Numbered from the stretch's first letter, positions 17,101 through 25,398 are shown. The stretch: DNA of 37,989 nucleotides from Phycisphaerae bacterium (GCA_029260165.1 JAJDDT010000017.1:1-37989); one strand, 5' to 3'. Made by a program: numbers and translations. The notes: generated by a model from the sequence alone, not told the origin.

Positions 17101-19193
17101 GAACGATTCAGGTGCGACGCTTCGGCCAGGCGCTGAAAGGCGGATTCGATCCCCTCGATTCGCTGGGTGGCTCGCTGCTACAGTTCAACGGTCTCAACGA
17201 AATGTGTTTTGAAGTCATTCCTCCCGAAGCCAACATCACAGCCAATCGCCTGACACCGTCCATCTTCGGTGGCGGTCTCGTTGAGACTATTTCCGACGCG
17301 GACCTGCTCACCAACGCAAACACCCCACCGAGCGGCAGCGTCAGCGGAATCGCCCACATGGTACAACCGCTCGAGGACCCGTTTGGACCACAGCGCGTCG
17401 GACGATTCGGCTGGAAGGCACAGGTCGCCACGCTACTGACGTTCTCAGGCGATGCGGCGCTGAACGAGATGGGGATTACCAACCGACTCGTCACAACCGA
17501 AAACGCGCCCAACGGCGATTTGGCTGCGTTGGCAGCGTGCGACACCGTCGCCGACCCCGAGGATGGTCCTGACGGTCTGGGATTCCACTTCATCGATCGC
17601 ACCACGCACTTTCAACGCATGATGGCTGCCCCGCCGCAAACGCCCCGGTCCGGCATGACCGGTGAAACAATTTTCATCAGCATTGGCTGCTCAGACTGCC
17701 ACATTGCGACTCCGTTCCTGACCGGATCAACCGATATTGCGAGCCTGTCCGACCGAACGATCAAGCCATACTCGGATTTCCTGCTGCACGACATGGGTCT
17801 GCTGGGTGACGGCATCGTTCAGGGAGCGGGTACGGAACGCGAGATGCGGACACCCGCACTCTGGGGCGTGCGCGTGCGCGATGTTTTGATACACGACGCA
17901 CGGGCGGCTGGTGGAACATTCACCTCGCGGGTCGTCGATGCGGTGGCTGCCCATGATGGCGAAGGTGCTCCCTCTGCTGCCAACTTTGCTGCCCTGTCGA
18001 CCGTTGACCAGAATGCGATCGTCCGGTTCCTCGATTCACTCGGTCGGGCGGAGTTCGATCACGACGGTGATAACGTCGTCGAAATCCCCGATTTCAACGC
18101 GTTCAAGCAATGCTTTGATTCCGTGGTCACCGTCACGCCCGATGACGAATGTGCCATTTCTGATTTCGACCGGAACGGCGACGTCAATCTCGACGACTAC
18201 CAGGCCTTCCTGTTGGCCTATGACGGGTTGCAGGAGGATTGCAACGGTAACGGCACGCTGGACATCACGGACATCCTGAACGGAACCAGTCCGGACGTTA
18301 ACCTTGACGGGCGCCCCGATGAATGTGCAGCCTTCTGCGCGAACGATTGCGATTGCATCGATTCGGACGCGTGCAGCGTCGACGTCTGCACCGACAATCT
18401 CTGCGAAAACTTCACAGGACTGCGGTATGGGGACGTCCAGTCGCCGTATGGCGGCGTGGTCCAAACGTCAGATATTTTGTGCGCGGTCGTCGGTTTTGGT
18501 AACTATTGTTCCTGCCCGAATGCGGATATTGCCGGGTGCGGTTCCAGTGGGGTTCCGATTCAAACGAACGATATTCTTGCCATCGTGGATGCATTCGGGG
18601 GGACGGACCCATGTGGGTGCCCGTTCTCGACAGGACCGATGGCGGCGTCCGGATCATCGCCGTCCGCTGCGGTCGAAACCATCGTGCCCGGTCCAGCCGC
18701 AACCATTTCGCTGGTCGCGCATGACAAATCCGCAAGACCGGGCGGGACCATTCGAATTGACGCATTCGTCTCCGGCGCGGCAGGCCTTCGCGCATACGAG
18801 GTGGGACTCACTGCCACGGTGGGACGCGGAAAGGACGTTTCCGTATCGAAAATGATTATCGATGACGCAAGAACCGATTTCGTTTTCGCCGGTGGTTTGG
18901 CCATTTCCGCCTTTGACAACAATCGAAGCCGTCTGGGAAGTGTTTCAAATGCCGGTCCGGTTGACGTGCCGCATCGCGAACAGCACTACATTGGTACTTT
19001 CTTTCTTGTGATTCCAACGAAAGCGGCAGGTGCAATGCGTGTTTCTGTGCAGGATTCCAACACAGCGATTTGGCAGTCACCGATCGATCGAATTGGAATC
19101 ACCGCCGTTGAAGAACTCCATATTCCGCTGACGAACCCCCGACAGGTGCCGATCAGCAGCGTCGATGGTGTTTCGGGCATGCGAGTCCGATAA
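14136..19193 (+). CDS. Giant secreted FG-GAP / DUF1111 di-haem oxidoreductase-like / dockerin-like / cohesin-like protein
   Basis: ATG 14136 follows GGGAGGA by seven bases and opens a signal peptide ending near PANAQ, giving 1,685 residues. Residues about 45-520 hold seven FG-GAP/VCBS calcium repeats. Residues about 600-755 form a beta-sandwich ending in PNDSITEAGID. Residues about 770-930 hold repeats of the CDDGLFCNGxExC type. Residues about 935-1300 match the di-haem DHOR (DUF1111) family, with haem sites CGSCH (Cys976/979, His980) and CSDCH (Cys1185/1188, His1189), plus KPYSDFLLHDMG and MRTPALWGVR. EF-hand/dockerin-like loops follow (1307-1385), then a Cys module with GFGNYCSCPN (about 1399-1494), then a cohesin-like beta domain (about 1510-1665). 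Both haem motifs are intact, so redox activity is possible. The fusion of these parts is unusual. Confidence 0.88.
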   Translation: MPATRRVEYDGRNIPGSTLTWASALVAVFALVHPANAQWIQFQDETSQRLVANPAVGTADVEEKDYAWGDVDNDGDIDVVCVRKQPFTTAGRRTNVLFLNEGIVEGHAVNGVLVDRTDLFAVASDVAGDSGFSTPTNDRDVVLADVNNDGWLDVVTATTLSEGQPRHISHPRIYINLGESAGSWLGFRYEDARFPQLLSIPGGVASPPRFCSVAFGDVTGDDIPDLYFGDYDSGPQPHTDMNDRLLINDGSGTFVDQSTQRMTAEMLQSAFGTSVAIADMNNDGVNDIVKDTALNPPQRISISYNNPANEGLFNQFDIIYEIAPYFISVDDLNQDGNLDIVITDDGADRYFINQGNGPGNMATFSNNVLLRESGTDGEFGSNSIIADLNNDGHNDAIVCDVDVDGFGCSRQTRIYRNLGNLPGITLQEQGTGGIPPNLLVGVHDMAVFDIDGDGWKDLLIGRCSSTEVWMNQPPTGLTFSYPQGLPAFVTPNQLFTFQVQISVTGGGILDPSSPQMHLSVDGGATSTTSLTQIGAGLYETTLPASACATRFSFHFSAQTQGGGIETDPSNAPAGRFNASAAAGTAITFTDEIEGDVSGWTIVNDPALLSGAWEQADPNGTLSGALQAAPEDDATQAANAVMAFITENAPAGSTAGAADVDGGPTHLITPEFALAGTDATISWQQWFFTTTGSADVLDVFVTNSPGDAGWVLVQSTDGTSGWETASFTVGDFVTPTNQVRVRFTASDSPNDSITEAGIDNLQLQQLVCAGCTNASCDDGLFCNGPETCQGSTCLPGISPCSLNEVCDETGTACVDCLSAGDCDDGLFCNGAETCVGNTCTAGSDPCPGQLCDDGPDVCVDCLTNGDCDNGDDCDGIGTCTGGGVCQPGSALDCDDGLFCNGVESCSMGACVPGTSPCGSFCDEDFDSCDLALQPRMGDPVRGLSAAERTLFDAGLVAFNRDFDEGSGLGPIFNQDSCGSCHSVPTTGGSGTIQVRRFGQALKGGFDPLDSLGGSLLQFNGLNEMCFEVIPPEANITANRLTPSIFGGGLVETISDADLLTNANTPPSGSVSGIAHMVQPLEDPFGPQRVGRFGWKAQVATLLTFSGDAALNEMGITNRLVTTENAPNGDLAALAACDTVADPEDGPDGLGFHFIDRTTHFQRMMAAPPQTPRSGMTGETIFISIGCSDCHIATPFLTGSTDIASLSDRTIKPYSDFLLHDMGLLGDGIVQGAGTEREMRTPALWGVRVRDVLIHDARAAGGTFTSRVVDAVAAHDGEGAPSAANFAALSTVDQNAIVRFLDSLGRAEFDHDGDNVVEIPDFNAFKQCFDSVVTVTPDDECAISDFDRNGDVNLDDYQAFLLAYDGLQEDCNGNGTLDITDILNGTSPDVNLDGRPDECAAFCANDCDCIDSDACSVDVCTDNLCENFTGLRYGDVQSPYGGVVQTSDILCAVVGFGNYCSCPNADIAGCGSSGVPIQTNDILAIVDAFGGTDPCGCPFSTGPMAASGSSPSAAVETIVPGPAATISLVAHDKSARPGGTIRIDAFVSGAAGLRAYEVGLTATVGRGKDVSVSKMIIDDARTDFVFAGGLAISAFDNNRSRLGSVSNAGPVDVPHREQHYIGTFFLVIPTKAAGAMRVSVQDSNTAIWQSPIDRIGITAVEELHIPLTNPRQVPISSVDGVSGMRVR

Positions 19194-19633
19194 CCGAGCC
19201 ATCCAGCAACGTGGTTTTTTAGAACAAATTAAAGCAAAAATCGAACTTACTGATGGCTTGAATTTGGACCGTCGTTCGGTGATACTCTAGATGTGATCGT
19301 TCTGCGGGGGAACCAACCGCGGGGCTGGTAGGGAGATTTGGAAGCGGAAGGGGTTGGCTTTGGGGAATGTGGGCCAACCGGTTCGGATTCTGGTCGTACG
19401 ATGTTGCGGCGACCTGGGCCGTGCCTTGCTGTTGTGTTCCTGCCTTGATCGAGTGACATTGGATTACAAGCACTGATGTCGTGGCGCGTTGTTCGTTTGG
19501 AAGAATGTTTTTGGTGCGACCGGATATGGTGCTGGTCGCGCAACGCGTGACGCTGAGGCTGCGTGAGAAACAGATGACGCCGGTGCCTATGGAATGGCGC
19601 GCGGCACACACGAAAGAGGAAAGGAAAGAAAGC
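19194..19633. other. Long leader/intergenic region before a dockerin-like secreted protein gene
   Basis: About 440 bases separate two rightward genes. A promoter candidate sits at 19258-19286, which would leave a transcribed leader of about 340 bases. The leader can form local hairpins, for example GGTTGGC pairing with GCCAACC around 19354-19380. No known riboswitch consensus was recognised. Open frames here have no supportable features. Confidence 0.5.
19258..19286 (+). promoter_or_regulatory. Promoter candidate with TTGAAT -35
   Basis: TTGAAT (19258-19263), a 17-base spacer and GATACT (19281-19286) form a sigma70-like promoter upstream of the secreted-protein gene at 19634. Spacing is optimal and the -35 equals that of two other candidates in this window. 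Confidence 0.45.
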
Positions 19634-20944
19634 ATGAGATTTGCGCACTGCTGTCTTCTGGGCGTTTTGGTGTTGGGAGGCGGAACCGCGTTGGGCGGTA
19701 ACGGCCGAATATTCTTCATGCCCGCCGGTGAGGACCCCTCCAATTCGACGCCTGGAGAGAATTTTGTCGTTACGGTTGATCCCGAAACAACGTTGACCAT
19801 GGTCGCCTACATTGAGAATGTCGGTGTCCTCATCGAGCAAACCTCGATTTCGGGTCTCTGCAGTTATGCCAGTTCGTCAGGTGGTGGTGACATGCAGTTC
19901 GCTTTCGAGGGGGTTCGCATTGATACAACTCGCCCGGACTATTTGCTGGCTTTCGGAAGTGGTTTTCCCGCGTTGGACTTTGGGCAGTGTCTCGATGATG
20001 TCGCGTGCAATGTGGGGCAGGATTGCCCTGGAAACAGCACATGCGTCGACAATCTCTGCACACTGGTACGTCCCCGCGCCGGGATCGTTTCATTCGGCGG
20101 TCCGGTCTTCGTGACCACCCCTCGGTACATTGGCGAACTCGACTATGAGATCCCGGCTGATGCATCGGGAGAATACAAGTTCATCCCTGCTTGTCTCGAA
20201 ATTGGGGGTGAATGCCTTCAGATTGGCACCGGTATTGAGGCGGGTGCCCTGCCAATCGCGGCTGATGGCCTGACCATCCGACTCCCGGACCCACCGGCAC
20301 CTGACCCTGTGATCGTCCACGAGGACGGACTTGAGGGGCAGACGCGACCATTCAGTGGATACATCGATCCGCGGTCCGAACGCAATAGTGACCTGACCGA
20401 CGCAGGGGTCAGTTCAGCTCAGGTTCGGTTCAACACACCGGTGTTTGGTTCACCGGATGGTTTTGCACTGACAACGTTCAATTTCTTTGTCACCCAATCA
20501 GACGGCAATTCCGCCCCGGACGTGACAGGTCTGACCGACATCGACGGAGACGCTACCCACTACGAGGTCGTGCTGGACCGCCCCATCACGCCGCAGGTCT
20601 GGACCACCATTCGCGTCGTTGCATTCAATGCGGACGGTACGCGTATCGCCGACAACGGCAACCAGGGACCGGGTGTTAACGAAGTTGACCGAATTGACAT
20701 TGGTTTTTTGCCGTGTGATGTCGATCAGAGCGGATCGTGCAGTCCGATCGACCTGTTCCGATTCCGTCAACTAATCAACAATCCAGGTCAGGAGCCGGAC
20801 CAGGGTACGCGGGGCGATGTGTTGGACATGGACCGAAACGACATGGTCTCGCCGGTGGATCTGTTCCGATTCCGTCAGTTGATCAACGGTGTGCCACCTG
20901 CAACGATACCATGGTCAGGGCAGTCGATCGGGTCTCGTCCGTAA
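19634..20944 (+). CDS. Secreted protein with SbsA/Ig-like domain and C-terminal dockerin-like module
   Basis: ATG 19634 was chosen because a purine-rich AAAGGAAAG site precedes it and a signal peptide follows (about residues 1-22); upstream in-frame codons lack both. The product is 436 residues. Residues about 25-225 are a beta-rich region containing a small Cys cluster (CNVGQDCPGNSTCVDNLC). From about 235 (PFSGYIDPR) to 355 there is an Ig/SbsA-like domain. The last 75 residues form a two-loop calcium-binding module with DVDQSGSCSPIDLFRFRQLI and DMDRNDMVSPVDLFRFRQLI, close to type I dockerins, ending in a short W-x-G-x-S...RP tail. The last two domains are paralogous to those of the LVIVD protein at 26912-29560. 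The catalytic or ligand role is unknown; an extracellular protein that docks through its C-terminus is inferred. Confidence 0.85.
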   Translation: MRFAHCCLLGVLVLGGGTALGGNGRIFFMPAGEDPSNSTPGENFVVTVDPETTLTMVAYIENVGVLIEQTSISGLCSYASSSGGGDMQFAFEGVRIDTTRPDYLLAFGSGFPALDFGQCLDDVACNVGQDCPGNSTCVDNLCTLVRPRAGIVSFGGPVFVTTPRYIGELDYEIPADASGEYKFIPACLEIGGECLQIGTGIEAGALPIAADGLTIRLPDPPAPDPVIVHEDGLEGQTRPFSGYIDPRSERNSDLTDAGVSSAQVRFNTPVFGSPDGFALTTFNFFVTQSDGNSAPDVTGLTDIDGDATHYEVVLDRPITPQVWTTIRVVAFNADGTRIADNGNQGPGVNEVDRIDIGFLPCDVDQSGSCSPIDLFRFRQLINNPGQEPDQGTRGDVLDMDRNDMVSPVDLFRFRQLINGVPPATIPWSGQSIGSRP

Positions 20945-20971
20945 CCCGTTCTGTTCATTTGGAACTTCCGC

Positions 20972-21009
20972 AGCCCCGGTGGTCGATCGATCATCGGGGC
21001 TTCTTTTTT
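20972..21009 (+). terminator. Rho-independent terminator after the dockerin-like protein gene
   Basis: AGCCCCG pairs with CGGGGCT, with the stem extended by wobble pairs around GATC, followed by TTC and six T. It lies 27 bases past the stop codon and just before the end of the convergent spermidine-synthase-like gene. The T-run is on the plus side only. Confidence 0.8.
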
Positions 21010-21028
21010 GCGAACCTGCCAATCGCGT

Positions 21029-23221
21029 TCATCGCAAGACGCTTAGAATATCGCAGTACTGATCCGTCCACAGCGGCCCGCGCGTTGATGACTTCACGAC
21101 CTGCCACTGATGGCTGTCTGCAAAGGCCTTGAGGTCCGCCTCGTCGCGCGCAAGCACAACATAGTGCGACATCATCTTTCCGTCGGCCAAGAGTTCCTCC
21201 GTAACCTCCGCATCAAGCCTTCTCAAACAAAAGATGTCCAGCTCGCCGGCTGCCCTTGCCAGGACAGGCTCGAGATTGAAGAAACGATTCGAGATATGGA
21301 ACACGACCATTCCGTCGTCTCGCAGCTTGTCCAGGTACATCCTGATCGCCTCGACGGAAATGAGGTGGGTGGGGACAGCATCACCGCTGAACGCATCAAG
21401 GACAATCAGTCCGAACTTCCCGTCAGGCTCCTCCGTCATCGTGAGCCGACCATCACCCGTCACGATCTCGATTTTTCCTTCTGATTCAGCCAGGAATGAA
21501 AAGTAACCACTGCTGTATGCGAGACGTTCGATGGCTGGGTCCAGCTCGAAAAACGTTAGGGATTGTCCTGGCTGGGCGTAGCTCGCGATGGAACCAACAC
21601 CCAGACCGATGACCGCGATCGGTGATTCGTCGCGCCTCCCGTTCAGAACCTTAAAGACGTCACCGATGGGCCCGGTTCGATGGTAGTACGAGAGTGGTTC
21701 TGTCGCACGGTCCGGTTCCACTCGCTGGCGACCATGGTCGGTCCCTGCGTGCACAAGCATGCGGAATCGTCCCGCCGTATCAACCAGCACATGCTTGACG
21801 CCAAAGAAATTCCGCTCGACGTGCAGCTTGTCCCCGGCGTTGCCACCAACGTACAAACCGATCGCCGTCATCAGGGACGCAAAGCACAAACCGAACCGAA
21901 CGGGCCTCTTCCGGGAAGCGACGCAGACGATGGCTGGTACGCCGAAGAGGATAACGAACACGCCTCGGCTCAGGGTCGCATTCGACAGGTCGAGCACACC
22001 AACGATCACGGCGAGTACGAGTGCCAACCCCATGGCGAAGATCACGTCGTTGCGTTTTGATACATCAGTCGATTTCGGCGTCCGCCTGACGAGACACGCC
22101 ACAACAAGGACAAGCGGGTACTCGATCACCGTGTCAAAGACCAGCGGCGCTACGATGGCGTTGAATACCCCCCCGAGTACACCGCCGACCGACATCCACA
22201 GAAAGAATTCAGTGAGGTTGGCGGCTGCGGGTCGAGCGTCTGCCAATTGCGCATGACAGACCATCGAGCAAACGAAAAACGCAGCCAGGTGCACCATGAT
22301 GAGCAACCATGGCATGTTCAATTCCTCGAACATGAGCAGCGCCAACGGCAGAACAATGATCGGCATGACGCGGGACATTGTCGCCGTGGTAACCAGTGGG
22401 CGTTTCGAGAAGACAATAATGAACGTCAGCAAATACAATGCCAAGGGAACGACCCACAGCAACGGCACCGCAGCTACGTCCGTCGTGATGTGCGTGGTCA
22501 CGCCGAGCATGAGACTCGACGGCACGAACGCAAACACCATCCACCACCCCCGCTGTCCCCATGTGATGGTCGGGCTGGGGTTGTGTGACCCGTCCGCGCG
22601 CATCGCGGAGTCGACGAGACCCTGCCGCCGAGTCTTCATGAGAAGTGATCCCACGCATATCGCGAACATCGCGACGAGCGTCACATAGCCGATCGACCAT
22701 GCGGAGGCCTGCTGGTCCAACATCGAGACACGCTCGATGAGAAACGGGTAGCCCAACAGCGCGACGAGGCTGCCGATGTTGCTGGCTGCGTAGAGAAAAT
22801 AGGGGTCGTGGGCATCCTTATGGTCGGTGGCTGCGAACCACCGTTGCAATAGTGGAGCTGAGCTTGAGACGACAAAGAAAGCCGGTCCGACGTGCACCAG
22901 CAACGAAAGCATGAGCCACGACACCGGCTCGTCACCCGGTCGCGGGCCGTCGATGTTGGCCAGCGCGATCGGCAACACGATCAACGGCGTGAGCATGACC
23001 AACAGGTGCACGACGGCTTGTGTTTTCACACCAAACCAGCGTATCGAGCCGTGGGCGTACGCGTACCCCGCCAGTAAAATCGCCTGAAAGAACACCATGC
23101 AGGTATTCCAGACGGCGGGCGTTCCACCCAACTTGGGCAGGAGCATCTTTCCGACCATGGGCTGAACCACGAACAGCAAAGATGCGCTAATCAGGAGTGT
23201 GACCGAAAACAGAACAACCAT
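21029..23221 (-). CDS. Membrane-fused spermidine synthase-like protein
   Basis: ATG 23221 follows a TAGGGGA ribosome site and gives 730 residues. The first about 470 residues contain around a dozen hydrophobic helices, resembling the transporter-like half of fused MFS/spermidine-synthase proteins. It includes a conserved-looking VVQPMVGKMLLPKLGGTPAVWNT start. From about 480 a Rossmann methyltransferase-fold domain of the polyamine aminopropyltransferase family begins, with IAVIGLGVGSIASYA for nucleoside binding, FELDP as the acidic strand end, GDGR, and VLDAFSGDAVP with the catalytic-type Asp. Soluble spermidine synthases transfer an aminopropyl group to putrescine; membrane-fused homologues are widespread but their substrate is unclear. 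It is the last gene of the mreBC cluster, 83 bases after mreC. Confidence 0.85.
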   Translation of the reverse strand: MVVLFSVTLLISASLLFVVQPMVGKMLLPKLGGTPAVWNTCMVFFQAILLAGYAYAHGSIRWFGVKTQAVVHLLVMLTPLIVLPIALANIDGPRPGDEPVSWLMLSLLVHVGPAFFVVSSSAPLLQRWFAATDHKDAHDPYFLYAASNIGSLVALLGYPFLIERVSMLDQQASAWSIGYVTLVAMFAICVGSLLMKTRRQGLVDSAMRADGSHNPSPTITWGQRGWWMVFAFVPSSLMLGVTTHITTDVAAVPLLWVVPLALYLLTFIIVFSKRPLVTTATMSRVMPIIVLPLALLMFEELNMPWLLIMVHLAAFFVCSMVCHAQLADARPAAANLTEFFLWMSVGGVLGGVFNAIVAPLVFDTVIEYPLVLVVACLVRRTPKSTDVSKRNDVIFAMGLALVLAVIVGVLDLSNATLSRGVFVILFGVPAIVCVASRKRPVRFGLCFASLMTAIGLYVGGNAGDKLHVERNFFGVKHVLVDTAGRFRMLVHAGTDHGRQRVEPDRATEPLSYYHRTGPIGDVFKVLNGRRDESPIAVIGLGVGSIASYAQPGQSLTFFELDPAIERLAYSSGYFSFLAESEGKIEIVTGDGRLTMTEEPDGKFGLIVLDAFSGDAVPTHLISVEAIRMYLDKLRDDGMVVFHISNRFFNLEPVLARAAGELDIFCLRRLDAEVTEELLADGKMMSHYVVLARDEADLKAFADSHQWQVVKSSTRGPLWTDQYCDILSVLR

Positions 23222-23304
23222 TGCAATCCCCTACCGGTTGCGATTCTTATCGGCAGGATGTCGCCACAGCGGGAATGATCGTCCGACAGGTGGCCTGACG
23301 GGTG

Positions 23305-24228
23305 CTAATCCCCGGTCACGGCGTCGCGATCGACGACATAGAGGCGTCTGACGGCGGCCAGGTCGATGCCTGTTTCGACTTCAAGGATGTAGAGCAGTGC
23401 GTTATCAGGGTCCGGATAAATGCGCGAGACATTGCCAATGCTGAGCGACGGCGGAAGATTCGGGTCGTCCGGCAGGGTCAGAACGACGTCGCCCACGCGG
23501 ATGTCTCCGTCGTCCACATAGCGGTGGTGTACGTCGCGGATATCGATCCCCGTGTCGCCACGTCCGAGAAACCAGAAAACCGCGTCAGAGCCGACGAATG
23601 CGTCGTCCTGGACGCGTCCCACGGTGATGGGGATTTTCGTGGCGGGGTCGTTGAGAAGGCGGACGCGCGACGTGAACGTGCCCGCGTGGTCAATCATGCC
23701 AACCAACGACTCGCCCGAAAGAACCGCCAAACCGTTCCGGGCACCTTCCCGGGCAGACAGGTTGATCTCCATGCGCGATACGACGGCGTCTCTGTTGGCA
23801 AAACCGCGTCGGGTCCCGCCGAGAATCAACTTCGACCGTCGCCAGATACCGGCGTCGTCTGCAATGGCTCGCGTGGGAATCAACACCCCGGAAGCACCAA
23901 GCCCGCGTCCGCGAACGCGGGTGAGCATTTGGACCTCTCCGCGCAGATGAGCATTCTGGGCGGTCAGCGACTCGACCGCACGTCGCAGGGACGCAACCTC
24001 AACGCCGTCAACGGAATCACCATCGTCCCCGCCACCACGCAACCAACAAGCCACATCACCGACGACACGCGAGGCTGCGTCCTGAAACGGGGCGAACACC
24101 TGAACCATTCCGCCCGCTCGTCGCGTGATGGAGCGGGGCAACATGATCGCAACCAGTGCGAAAACGCAAACCACCCCGACGAGTCGTTTGGACGTCATCG
24201 CCCGAATGTTTTTTTCACGACACGACAT
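23305..24228 (-). CDS. mreC: Rod shape-determining protein MreC
   Basis: The frame from 24228 gives 307 residues; ATG 24198 (residue 11) is an equally plausible start just before the membrane helix (about 14-30). A coiled coil follows (about 78-102, with VESLTAQNAHLRGEVQML). After it comes the beta-rich MreC core, with VLSGESLVGMIDHAG, TSRVRLLNDPATKIPITV and a C-terminal strand ending in RRLYVV. The length is normal for the family. MreC links the MreB filament to the periplasmic peptidoglycan machinery. It lies 78 bases downstream of mreB, the canonical order, but no MreD-like gene follows it. The next gene is instead the membrane-fused spermidine synthase homologue. Confidence 0.88.
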   Translation of the reverse strand: MSCREKNIRAMTSKRLVGVVCVFALVAIMLPRSITRRAGGMVQVFAPFQDAASRVVGDVACWLRGGGDDGDSVDGVEVASLRRAVESLTAQNAHLRGEVQMLTRVRGRGLGASGVLIPTRAIADDAGIWRRSKLILGGTRRGFANRDAVVSRMEINLSAREGARNGLAVLSGESLVGMIDHAGTFTSRVRLLNDPATKIPITVGRVQDDAFVGSDAVFWFLGRGDTGIDIRDVHHRYVDDGDIRVGDVVLTLPDDPNLPPSLSIGNVSRIYPDPDNALLYILEVETGIDLAAVRRLYVVDRDAVTGD

Positions 24229-24306
24229 GCGTCACTGGTAACACCGAATGCACACATGTGCAATACTTGTTCGTGATGTTCACGGGATGAAATGATAACC
24301 GACCGT

Positions 24307-25362
24307 CTACTCGTCGTCGGCGTCGGACTCCATCGTGTCCTTCCACGCCGCGAGGTTGTCGAGATAGACGGCTGTCCCACGCGCCACACAACTCAACGCA
24401 TCGTCCGCGACGACACAGTCCAGCCCGGTCCCCGCAGTCATCGCTTCAGCCAAACCGTGCAGCAACGCACCCCCGCCAGCCAGATGAATTCCGCGCTCGA
24501 CCAGATCAGCAGCCAGTTCCGGTTCCGCCTGTTCCAGCGCACGCGTGGTACACTCGATGATTTTCCCGACCGGCTCACGCAGCGCGTCGCGTACCTCGCT
24601 ACTGCTGACCACCGTTCGCCGGGGCAGTCCGCTGATCAAATCCCGACCGCGAACCTCGGTCTCGCGCTCACCGTCCTGGAACTCACTGACCGAACCGATC
24701 CCGATCTTGATCCGCTCTGCCGTCTGGTAGCCGATCATGAGATTGTAGGTTCGACGCATGTGGTTGATGATGGCTTCATCGAGCTTGTCACCGGCGACGC
24801 GGATCGACTCGCACACGCTGATGTCCGCCAGCGACATGATCGCGACCTCGGTCGTCCCGCCTCCGATATCCACGATCATGGACGCAATCGGCTCGGCGAT
24901 CGGCAAACCCGCCCCGATACCAGCCGCCATCGGCTCTTCGATGAGGTAGACACGCCTCGCTCCCGCCCGCTCAGCCGAGTTGTACACCGCTCGCTTCTCG
25001 ACGGCGGTGATCCCGGATGGTATGGCGATCACAACACGCGGTTTGACGAACCGACTTCGGCCGTGAACCTTGCGGATGAAATACCCGAGCATGGCTTCGG
25101 TGATGTCGAAATCCGCGATGACACCGTCCTTGAGCGGACGGATGGCTTCGATCGATCCGGGCGTCTTGCCGAGCATCTCCTTGGCCACGACACCCACGGC
25201 GTTGCCGTTGTCCAGCACCTGACTGGTGCCGCGACGTACCGCCACCACCGATGGTTCGTTCAGGACGACACCCTCGCCCTTCACGCATACCAACGTGTTG
25301 CAGGTACCTAAATCAATACCCATGTCGACGCTGAAAGCGCCAAGTAAGGAGTCGAAAATCAC
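24307..25362 (-). CDS. mreB: Rod shape-determining actin homologue MreB
   Basis: The product is 351 residues, full length for MreB, starting at GTG 25362 with GAGGA about ten bases upstream. The actin-fold nucleotide motifs are intact: phosphate-1 GIDLGTCNTLV (15-25), connect-1 and EEPMAAGIGAGL (142-153), phosphate-2 DIGGGTTEVAIMSL (165-178) and adenosine motif HLAGGGALLHGL (293-304). The N-terminal MIFDSLLGAF resembles the short membrane-binding segment of MreB. MreB polymerises under the inner membrane and positions cell-wall synthesis. The gene follows a 48-residue membrane peptide by 36 bases and precedes mreC. MreB distribution among planctomycetes is patchy, which makes an apparently functional copy informative about lineage and cell shape. 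Confidence 0.95.
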   Translation of the reverse strand: MIFDSLLGAFSVDMGIDLGTCNTLVCVKGEGVVLNEPSVVAVRRGTSQVLDNGNAVGVVAKEMLGKTPGSIEAIRPLKDGVIADFDITEAMLGYFIRKVHGRSRFVKPRVVIAIPSGITAVEKRAVYNSAERAGARRVYLIEEPMAAGIGAGLPIAEPIASMIVDIGGGTTEVAIMSLADISVCESIRVAGDKLDEAIINHMRRTYNLMIGYQTAERIKIGIGSVSEFQDGERETEVRGRDLISGLPRRTVVSSSEVRDALREPVGKIIECTTRALEQAEPELAADLVERGIHLAGGGALLHGLAEAMTAGTGLDCVVADDALSCVARGTAVYLDNLAAWKDTMESDADDE

Positions 25363-25398
25363 GCAGCCTTGTCCTCTTTGGTGATCAGACCTGCCGGT

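Noticed and set aside
19219-19840. Two overlapping minus-strand frames of about 195 residues
   Set aside because: They cover the leader and the signal peptide of the gene at 19634 and show no domain or hydrophobic pattern.
23302-25311. Long plus-strand frames opposite mreC and mreB (324 and 339 residues)
   Set aside because: They are antisense shadows; the minus strand encodes clear MreC and MreB.
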